A stretch of 14,562 nucleotides of DNA from Patescibacteria group bacterium UBA3458 (lineage in GTDB: Bacteria > Patescibacteriota > Minisyncoccia > Phycocordibacterales > UBA2100). The stretch lies in the NCBI GenBank assembly GCA_002378745.1, contig DFRR01000014.1, positions 1 to 14,562 on the forward strand, given 5' to 3'. This document shows positions 9,752 to 14,562 of this stretch, one piece after another (position 1 is the first letter of the stretch; every line of letters starts with the position of its first letter). Position numbers and translations under genes: made by a program. A model generated the notes under the pieces. It saw only the letters and a program-made list of their open reading frames with translations, did not search any database and was not told where the DNA came from.

Positions 9752-11953
9752 ATGCAACGTACAGACAGCGGCATTCCTGAGAAATTCTTGAAGCCGTATG
9801 ACCCAACAGCCACTGAAGATACCATCTACGCACTCTGGGAACAGTCGGGATATTTTAACCCTGACAACCTACCCGGAGAACGCAACGAATCGTTTACGGT
9901 AGTACTCCCACCACCAAACGTGACCGGCGTGCTTCATATCGGACACGCATATGAAGATGCACTGCAAGATGCGGTGGTTCGGTATCAACGAATGTGCGGC
10001 AAGAAGGTGCTCTGGGTGCCGGGTACTGATTCGGCCGCTATCGCAACACAAGCACGCGTCGAAAAAAATATTCAAAAGGAGGAAGGCAAAAGCCGTCACG
10101 ACCTTGGACGCGAAGAGTTGGTACGGCGTGTTTCTGAGTTTGCAAAAAACAGTGAGAACACCATTCTCTCGCAAGTAAAAAAAATTGGTGCGTCTCTCGA
10201 CTGGTCTCGGTACGCATATACGATGGACGATGCGCGGTATCGGGCGGTTATGGAAGCCTTCATTCGTATGTACGAAGCCGGACTTATTTACCGCGGTAAC
10301 CGAATCGTAAACTGGGATCCGAAAGGACAAACGACTATTTCTGATGATGAGATTGTGCATGAAGAACGTGAAGCGGTGCTGTATACGTTTAAATACTGGA
10401 AAGATTTCCCTATCGCTATTTCAACAACACGACCGGAGACAAAAGTTGGCGACACTGCCGTTGCCGTACATCCGGAAGACGAACGCTATCGTGAATATAT
10501 TGGGAAAGAGTTTACCGGAGAGTTCGCCGGAGTGCCGCTTACCATTCGTATTGTTGCCGATGAGCACGTGGAAAAAGAATTTGGTACCGGGGCACTGGGT
10601 GTAACACCGGCACACAGCATGACTGACTGGGACATCGCTGAACGTCACGACTTGCCACGCATACAGGTGATAAATGAGTACGCGAAAATGACCGACGCTG
10701 CAGGGCCACTGGTTGCCGGCAGCAAGGCGGTTGAAGCACGGGAAACTATCGCAGCCTGGATTCGCGACAATGGCCTCATGGAGAAGGAGGAGAAGGTGGC
10801 GCAAAACGTCGCAACCGCTGAACGTACCGGAGCAATTATTGAACCACTGCCAAAACTGCAATGGTGGGTTGATGTAAATAAACCCTTTACTATTCCCTAC
10901 TCTGAAATTCCAGGTATTGCGAGTGGTTCTGAAACGACACTCAAAGCGCTTATGCGTACCGCGGTTGAGAGCGGCGCAGTTGCAATGCCACAGGAGCGAT
11001 TCCGAAAAACGTATTTCCATTGGATAGACAACCTCCGTGACTGGTGCATCTCACGACAGATTTGGTTTGGACACCGTATTCCTATCTGGTACAACGGTGA
11101 TGAAATATGCGCACAGATAGACTCGCCCGGTGACGGATGGGTACAAGACGAAGATGTACTTGATACCTGGTTCTCTTCTGCGCTATGGACATTTTCTACA
11201 CTTGGATGGCCGGAAAAGACGAGCGATTTGGAAACATTTCATCCAACATCATTTATGTCACCCGCATACGAGATTCTTCCACTATGGGTCTCTCGCATGA
11301 TTTTGATGAGTAGTTTCCATCTCGGACAGGTGCCCTTTAAGACCGTTATGATTCACGGACTTGTGCGCGATAAGCAAGGACGAAAGTTTAGTAAATCTCT
11401 TGGTAACGGCATCGATCCTATCGACCTCGTCGCACAGTACGGTGCAGATGCGGTTCGCATGGGGCTTCTTGTCGGCACTGCGATTGGTAATGACGTTAAT
11501 TTTGACGAGCAAAAGGTGAAGGGCTATAAGCACTTTGCAAACAAACTATGGAATGTGAGTCGCTTCGTTTTGGAAAACACGGTGGATGCACCGATAGCAG
11601 AAGCACCGACACTCACCAATGAAGACGCTGAACTCAGCGTGCAGCTTGACACGCTCCTTGCGGACGTAACGAGCGACTTTGAGAAATACCAGCTCTATCT
11701 CGCAAGTGAGAAACTCTACCATTACGTTTGGCACACACTTGCCGATAAGATTCTTGAGGATAGTAAGCCGCTTCTTGCCGGAGACGACACTGCCGCACGT
11801 GTATCTCGCCAGTATACGCTCTACACACTGCTTTCCACATCACTCAAAGCACTACATCCGTTTATGCCGTTTGTAACCGAAGAAATTTGGCAATCACTAC
11901 CGCACAAAGAAACAGACATGCTAATGGTCACTCAATGGCCGTACACAGCGTAG
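9752..11953 (+). CDS. valS: Valine--tRNA ligase, short form
   Basis: 733-residue class I synthetase that charges tRNA-Val; a cognate tRNA is at 4933. Seen: PPPNVTG at 53-59, HIGH signature HIGH at 62-65, WVPGTDSAAIATQ (usual PGTDHAGIATQ), CP1 editing domain with STTRPET at 224-230 and GTGALGVTPAHSMTDWD, SRQIWFGHRIPIWY in the catalytic core, KMSKS-type loop KFSKS at 545-549, and an anticodon-binding domain ending near PFMPFVTEEIWQ. Most bacterial ValRS have 850-950 residues; the C-terminal coiled-coil arm that grips the tRNA is absent here. In PGTDSAA, His-Ala-Gly is replaced by Ser-Ala-Ala. The ATG at 9752 is chosen from promoter position; the open frame extends upstream to 9683 without family similarity. 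Confidence 0.96.
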   Translation: MQRTDSGIPEKFLKPYDPTATEDTIYALWEQSGYFNPDNLPGERNESFTVVLPPPNVTGVLHIGHAYEDALQDAVVRYQRMCGKKVLWVPGTDSAAIATQARVEKNIQKEEGKSRHDLGREELVRRVSEFAKNSENTILSQVKKIGASLDWSRYAYTMDDARYRAVMEAFIRMYEAGLIYRGNRIVNWDPKGQTTISDDEIVHEEREAVLYTFKYWKDFPIAISTTRPETKVGDTAVAVHPEDERYREYIGKEFTGEFAGVPLTIRIVADEHVEKEFGTGALGVTPAHSMTDWDIAERHDLPRIQVINEYAKMTDAAGPLVAGSKAVEARETIAAWIRDNGLMEKEEKVAQNVATAERTGAIIEPLPKLQWWVDVNKPFTIPYSEIPGIASGSETTLKALMRTAVESGAVAMPQERFRKTYFHWIDNLRDWCISRQIWFGHRIPIWYNGDEICAQIDSPGDGWVQDEDVLDTWFSSALWTFSTLGWPEKTSDLETFHPTSFMSPAYEILPLWVSRMILMSSFHLGQVPFKTVMIHGLVRDKQGRKFSKSLGNGIDPIDLVAQYGADAVRMGLLVGTAIGNDVNFDEQKVKGYKHFANKLWNVSRFVLENTVDAPIAEAPTLTNEDAELSVQLDTLLADVTSDFEKYQLYLASEKLYHYVWHTLADKILEDSKPLLAGDDTAARVSRQYTLYTLLSTSLKALHPFMPFVTEEIWQSLPHKETDMLMVTQWPYTA

Positions 11954-11965
11954 TTATTGCACAAA

Positions 11966-11979
11966 GCACCAGCTGGTGC
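11966..11979. repeat. 14-bp perfect palindrome between valS and prsW
   Basis: GCACCAGCTGGTGC is self-complementary (5-bp stem with AGCT loop). Only CTTAGAT follows, so it is a poor terminator. It lies 15 bp before the prsW -10 extension and could be an operator. Confidence 0.45.
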
Positions 11980-11991
11980 CTTAGATAAAAG

Positions 11992-12000
11992 TGCTACAAT
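11992..12000 (+). promoter_or_regulatory. Extended -10 promoter placed for leaderless start of prsW
   Basis: TGCTACAAT (hexamer 11995-12000) with 7 nt to the ATG at 12008. No SD. Confidence 0.6.
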
Positions 12001-12007
12001 AAGAGCG

Positions 12008-12691
12008 ATGGATATTACCGTTGTTCTCTATGCACTTATTGGTGGTGTCGTTCCCGCACTTATTTGGACATGGTTTTGGATTCAAGAGGATGCCAAACAC
12101 CCCGAACCAAAGCAGCTTATTGTGGCTGCGTTCCTTGTTGGAATGGTATGTGTAGCAACCGTCATTCCTCTACAGAAACTCGCAATGGCACTACTGAGTG
12201 GAACCGCTATGGTTATTGCGTGGGCGGCAATCGAAGAAATAGTAAAGTTCGCGCTTGCATACTTTACTGTACTCGCACACAAGGCAAATGACGAGCCGAT
12301 TGATGCACTTATTTACATGATTACCGTGGCACTCGGCTTTGCAGCAGCTGAGAATACGCTTTTTCTCATAGACCCCATTGCAAACAGCAGCTTCGTGGAG
12401 AGTATACTTACCGGCAATTTCCGTTTTCTTGGCGCGACGCTTCTCCACGTACTAGCTTCATCGGTCATTGGATTAATGATGGGGCTATCCTTCTATAAAC
12501 GTCCGCTTACTAAATTTTGGTACATTGTAATTGGTCTTATCCTTGCCATTGTTTTGCATGGCGCTTTCAACTTCTTTATACTTAAGAGCAGCAGTAGTGA
12601 GTTAATGCGCGTATTTGCATGTGTCTGGATTGGGCTTATCTTGCTACTTATTGCTTTTGAGCACGTAAAACGTATTACTAAACATTCATAG
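12008..12691 (+). CDS. prsW: PrsW-family intramembrane metalloprotease-like protein
   Basis: 227-residue multi-pass membrane protein of the PrsW / CPBP-like family. In Bacillus, PrsW makes the first cut in an anti-sigma factor. Seen: N-terminal TM with the PrsW-like WxWFxQEDAKHPEPK segment (20-35), then EEIVK at 76-80 (catalytic-type EExxK), AAAENTLF at 112-119 (E115, N116), H147 in LLHVLASS and H184 in LHGAFNF. About seven to eight TM helices. These conserved Glu and His residues are the family's active-site set. The ATG at 12008 is preferred over a TTG at 11957 because the -10 box ends 7 nt before it. It is followed after 5 bp by hsp20. Pairing with a chaperone suggests envelope or protein stress; the protease target is not visible here. 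Confidence 0.9.
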   Translation: MDITVVLYALIGGVVPALIWTWFWIQEDAKHPEPKQLIVAAFLVGMVCVATVIPLQKLAMALLSGTAMVIAWAAIEEIVKFALAYFTVLAHKANDEPIDALIYMITVALGFAAAENTLFLIDPIANSSFVESILTGNFRFLGATLLHVLASSVIGLMMGLSFYKRPLTKFWYIVIGLILAIVLHGAFNFFILKSSSSELMRVFACVWIGLILLLIAFEHVKRITKHS

Positions 12692-12696
12692 TTGCT

Positions 12697-13266
12697 ATGC
12701 GAAAACCATCTTTTTTTGAGAGACTCACCGGTTCAATTGCGCCTGACGATTACGACGACTTGTTTGAGGGTGGTCGAGAAGATGCACGCCCCACTCCACC
12801 AAGTCGCCCTTCAGCACTTGCTGACGACGACCATGACCCACGACAGCAGCAGCCAACACGAAACCTAACTCCGCAGCAACCAGCAGCTAACGAACGTCAG
12901 TTGAACCACTGGGAAGAGCCGGAAGAGGAAGTCGAGGAGGGAGAATTATCGGTAGACATCTACCAAACACCTGATGCAATCATTGTAAAAGCACTTGTTG
13001 CGGGTGTTAACCCAAACAATATCGACATTTCACTTACTCGCGATATGATTACGATTCGCGGTAATCGCGAAGAGCACAAAGAGGTCACCGAGGAAAACTA
13101 TTTTTACAAAGAACTCTTCTGGGGCTCATTCACCCGAACCATTCTCCTTCCCGAGGAAGTAGATGTGGACATGGCTGAAGCGACAACCAACCACGGTATT
13201 CTTGCAATACGTCTACCGAAGATAAACAAAGGGCGACAAACGAAACTTAAAGTGAAGGCACGTTAA
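12697..13266 (+). CDS. Hsp20/alpha-crystallin small heat shock protein
   Basis: 189 residues. Residues 1-80 are a low-complexity, probably disordered N-terminus: acidic at 17-30, Pro/Gln-rich at 31-64, Glu-rich at 73-83. The alpha-crystallin domain spans about 83-177, with VDIYQTPDAIIVKALVAGV (86-104), ITIRGNRE (118-125), FWGSFTRTILLPEEVD (141-156) and the signature GILAIRLPK at 167-175. An ATP-independent holdase chaperone that keeps unfolding proteins soluble. The IxI tail motif is not evident. The ATG lies 5 bp after the prsW stop without its own SD or promoter, so expression depends on prsW transcription and probably translational coupling. It ends directly at a strong terminator. Confidence 0.95.
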   Translation: MRKPSFFERLTGSIAPDDYDDLFEGGREDARPTPPSRPSALADDDHDPRQQQPTRNLTPQQPAANERQLNHWEEPEEEVEEGELSVDIYQTPDAIIVKALVAGVNPNNIDISLTRDMITIRGNREEHKEVTEENYFYKELFWGSFTRTILLPEEVDVDMAEATTNHGILAIRLPKINKGRQTKLKVKAR

Positions 13267-13300
13267 CAAAAACCCTCGCACATGTGCGAGGGTTTTTGTT
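13265..13300. terminator. 36-nt perfect palindrome, bidirectional terminator
   Basis: The sequence 13265-13300 is its own reverse complement (16-bp stem, loop CATG), with A-run and T-run at the ends. It overlaps the hsp20 stop codon and faces the convergent gene at 13316. Confidence 0.93.
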
Positions 13301-13315
13301 CATTATTTTCTCAAA

Positions 13316-13579
13316 TTACTTCGACAGCTCTTCCCGTTCCTTTTCTATGGCGTCTTGCCACGCGGCCATACTGCCGGTAACAATTGCCTCCTTTTTCATT
13401 TTGTAATTCTCATAGAGCTTCTCAACCCATGCCGGATCTTGTGTAAACAGGGTCAACACCGGCTTGAGTGCCGCTTCCTTGGTCTGTGCAAACAATTCAG
13501 TGAACTCTCGCTTTTCGTGCACGCTCAAGTCTGAAGATTCGATAATTTTGTGAATCTCTCGAAATGTGTTGTGGTCCAT
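13316..13579 (-). CDS. Small helical protein of unknown function (87 aa)
   Basis: Not recognised. An 87-residue soluble, highly charged, mainly alpha-helical protein: helices are suggested at 4-15 (TFREIHKIIESS), 20-33 (VHEKREFTELFAQT), 36-46, 50-66 (AWVEKLYENYKMKKEAI) and 68-87 (GSMAAWQDAIEKEREELSK). No signal peptide, membrane segment or cysteine. The ATG at 13579 is the first in frame; no clear SD. A possible TTGCAA / AACACT promoter pair, 17 bp apart, would put the -10 about 8 nt before the ATG, compatible with a leaderless start, but both hexamers are poor. It ends 16 bp from the palindromic terminator shared with hsp20. Coding is supported by residue composition and clean placement. Confidence 0.7.
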   Translation of the reverse strand: MDHNTFREIHKIIESSDLSVHEKREFTELFAQTKEAALKPVLTLFTQDPAWVEKLYENYKMKKEAIVTGSMAAWQDAIEKEREELSK

Positions 13580-13633
13580 ATACCGCTAGTGTTCCACAAT
13601 GGCTACACATTTGCAATATGAATCTGCGCGTAA

Positions 13634-13664
13634 CGCAAAAACGACCCAAAAGTCGTCTTTTGCG
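13634..13664 (-). terminator. Terminator between two small minus-strand genes
   Basis: CGCAAAA-ACGAC (13634-13645) pairs with GTCGT-c-TTTTGCG (13652-13664, one bulged C) around CCAAAA. Read on the minus strand the inner stem is followed by TTTTTGCG. It lies 40 bp downstream of the 50-residue gene. Confidence 0.65.
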
Positions 13665-13679
13665 CACCCATATTATTTT

Positions 13680-13695
13680 GGAGCCGATAGGCTCC
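13680..13695. repeat. Small perfect hairpin
   Basis: GGAGCC-GATA-GGCTCC, a 6-bp stem 9 bp after the stop of the 50-residue minus-strand frame. May act with the terminator at 13634-13664. Confidence 0.5.
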
Positions 13696-13703
13696 CGACA
13701 TTA

Positions 13704-13856
13704 CTAGTCTACGACCAGCGTCGTAATAGCTCGGAAGGCTTCAGCGAGATCACTCGAGTGTTCCCCGAGAACTTCGTTCTCCATCTCTCGTGCTGCGCTG
13801 GTATCTAATGACATATTTCCTTCGAACTTAAAAACTGATGCTAACGTGGATTTCAT
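13704..13856 (-). CDS. Possible small acidic protein (50 aa)
   Basis: An open frame from ATG at 13854-13856 to TAG at 13704-13706, not recognised. The product begins MKSTLASVFKFEGNMSLDTS and continues as an acidic, helix-prone stretch (AAREMENEVLGEHSSDLAEAFRAITTLVVD). An internal ATG at codon 15 follows AAGGAAAT and could be the true start, giving 36 residues. No strong SD precedes the first ATG. CATAGT, 9 nt before it, might be a -10 box. It is bounded downstream by two hairpins and upstream by overlapping palindromes at 13871-13890. The composition is protein-like but the frame is short, so it may be non-coding. Confidence 0.4.
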   Translation of the reverse strand: MKSTLASVFKFEGNMSLDTSAAREMENEVLGEHSSDLAEAFRAITTLVVD

Positions 13857-13870
13857 ACGCACTCTACTAT

Positions 13871-13890
13871 GTTGGTAACCAACTAGTTAC
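13871..13890. promoter_or_regulatory. Overlapping palindromes, possible operator
   Basis: GTTGG-TAA-CCAAC (13871-13883), AACTAGTT (13881-13888) and GTAAC/GTTAC (13875-13879 with 13886-13890) overlap just upstream of the 50-residue frame, where a repressor could bind. Confidence 0.35.
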
Positions 13891-13943
13891 GTATCACCCT
13901 GCCGAGAAGTATATCATGTTGATGCAGTAATATAATCCACAGT

Positions 13944-13979
13944 GGCTTTTTGTTCGATTAATCGAACAAAAAGCCTTTT
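13944..13979 (+). terminator. 32-bp perfect palindrome with T-run
   Basis: 13944-13959 and 13960-13975 are exact reverse complements (stem GGCTTTTTGTTCGAT with a TTAA centre), followed by TTTTC. No plus-strand gene precedes it within 600 bp, so which transcript it stops is unclear. The rest of 13580-14054 outside the listed small frame and hairpins shows nothing further. Confidence 0.7.
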
Positions 13980-14039
13980 CGAAGAATCGAGCCGTTAGTC
14001 CACAAATCCTCCTGCGACATCAAATCAAGCCTTGGTGTT

Positions 14040-14048
14040 TGATATAAT
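14040..14048 (+). promoter_or_regulatory. Extended -10 promoter placed for leaderless start of the 113-residue gene
   Basis: TGATATAAT (perfect TATAAT hexamer at 14043-14048 with TGn) and 6 nt to the ATG at 14055. No SD or -35. Confidence 0.7.
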
Positions 14049-14054
14049 AACGCT

Positions 14055-14396
14055 ATGCCGAATGATAGAGATAAGAAGCTCGACGAGGTATATAAAATGA
14101 CGCGCGATAACAACAAAATGCTGCGTAGTATGAAGCGTGCGGCGTTTTGGGGAACGGTGTTTAAGCTTTTTATATACGCAGTACTGCTGGGTATCCCAGT
14201 GTATCTGTATTTTACTATCTTCCAGCCAGTACTCGACAATTTCGTCAATGCCTACTCACAGATGCAGCAGGCGGGAAACCAAATGCAGCAGGCGGGTACT
14301 CAATTTCAGGATATCAGTAAGGCAATACCTTTCGAACAATTACAAGCTTTGCTTGAGCGGATTCCTGGTGTAGACTTCTCAGGAACTTCCCAATAA
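14055..14396 (+). CDS. Small single-pass membrane protein of unknown function (113 aa)
   Basis: Residues 1-30 are a charged cytoplasmic-looking helix (DKKLDEVYKMTRDNNKMLRSMKRAA). A transmembrane segment spans about 33-56 (GTVFKLFIYAVLLGIPVYLY). The rest is a Gln-rich helical region: SQMQQAGNQMQQAGTQF at 68-84 contains a 7-residue tandem repeat encoded by a near-exact 21-bp repeat (ATGCAGCAGGCGGG at 14262-14275 and 14283-14296). The N-terminal pattern 'KLDE-Y-K-T-x-DNNKML-x-M-x-R-x-AFWG' is one I associate with small membrane proteins common in Parcubacteria; the function is unknown. A leaderless promoter lies directly before the ATG. tRNA-Phe starts 13 bp after the stop, so the two may share a transcript. 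Confidence 0.83.
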   Translation: MPNDRDKKLDEVYKMTRDNNKMLRSMKRAAFWGTVFKLFIYAVLLGIPVYLYFTIFQPVLDNFVNAYSQMQQAGNQMQQAGTQFQDISKAIPFEQLQALLERIPGVDFSGTSQ

Positions 14397-14409
14397 AGGA
14401 GTACATATT

Positions 14410-14484
14410 GCTCGGGTAGCTCAGTTGGTTTAGAGCATTCGCCTGAAGAGCGAAGGGTCGCCGGTTCGAGCCCGGCCCCGAGCA
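14410..14484 (+). tRNA. tRNA-Phe(GAA)
   Basis: Acceptor GCTCGGG (14410-14416) pairs with CCCGAGC (14477-14483). D-arm GCTCAGTTGGTTTAGAGC, anticodon stem TTCGC/GCGAA with loop CTGAAGA (anticodon GAA), T-arm GCCGG-TTCGAGC-CCGGC, discriminator A at 14484. CCA not encoded. No separate promoter is evident between it and the upstream gene. Confidence 0.96.
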
Positions 14485-14496
14485 CAACGCGTTAAG

Positions 14497-14523
14497 AAAA
14501 ACAGTGCCTGCGCACTGTTTTTT
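14497..14523 (+). terminator. Intrinsic terminator after tRNA-Phe
   Basis: AAAAACAGTGC (14497-14507), loop CTGC, GCACTGTTTTT (14512-14522) plus one more T. Confidence 0.92.
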
Positions 14524-14562
14524 AGCTTTGCCTCTGCCAGGAATCGGTCACAGTCGCTAACC

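Noticed and set aside
13599..13808. A 69-codon plus-strand frame
   Set aside because: It runs through two hairpins and opposite the minus-strand small frame; no ribosome site.
14398..14418. SD-like AAAGGAG before TTG just upstream of tRNA-Phe
   Set aside because: The frame hits TAG after three codons and lies in the tRNA; chance.

Overview
The window looks like chromosomal DNA of a bacterium of the Candidate Phyla Radiation (Patescibacteria), most likely the Parcubacteria/Paceibacteria side. This is inferred from the gene mix (FtsA-FtsZ, an AhpF-like flavin reductase without partner domains, an unusually long TsaD, a very short ValRS, a PrsW-type protease, Hsp20, and several tiny lineage-type proteins), tRNA genes without encoded CCA, many short monocistronic units and strong intrinsic terminators. 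It was not tested against a database. All readable genes use the standard code. Stops are TAA or TAG only.

Layout. 1-1533: the last 40 codons of a probable ftsA, then ftsZ. 1616-2533: a thioredoxin-reductase-like flavoprotein. 2618-3829 (minus): a small Cys-rich protein, then a secreted Ig-like surface protein with a VPYTG-TM tail, behind a consensus promoter and a leader that carries a mini-ORF and a terminator-like hairpin. 4059-4785: a 49-residue TTG-start protein convergent with a lipoprotein. 4933-5052: tRNA-Val(GAC) and its terminator. 5150-6873: a membrane protein divergent from a minimal protein kinase that is followed by a 77-residue protein. 6874-7821: a tRNA/repeat region with tRNA-Ser(CGA), tRNA-Glu(UUC), a truncated tRNA-Glu copy, partial tRNA 3' ends and palindromic repeats. 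7822-11953: tsaD, a convergent P-loop kinase-like gene, and valS. 12008-13266: PrsW protease and Hsp20. 13316-14054: two small minus-strand genes and palindromes. 14055-14484: a small membrane protein and tRNA-Phe(GAA).

How it works together. Most genes are housekeeping: division (FtsA/FtsZ), tRNA modification and charging (TsaD, ValRS, four tRNAs), redox, protein quality control and envelope stress (PrsW, Hsp20). Two start-site styles coexist. Some genes have strong Shine-Dalgarno sites. Others (kinase, membrane protein, tsaD, valS, prsW, the 113-residue protein) have a -10 box only 6-8 nt before the ATG, which predicts leaderless mRNAs.

The most unusual part is 6874-7821. Next to two different tRNA genes lie related short elements. 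Each has a reverse-complement copy of the host tRNA T-arm at one end, a palindrome bounded by ACTTAGT, and a direct copy of the host tRNA 3' end at the other. I read this as a possible small non-autonomous tRNA-targeting element family or its remains.
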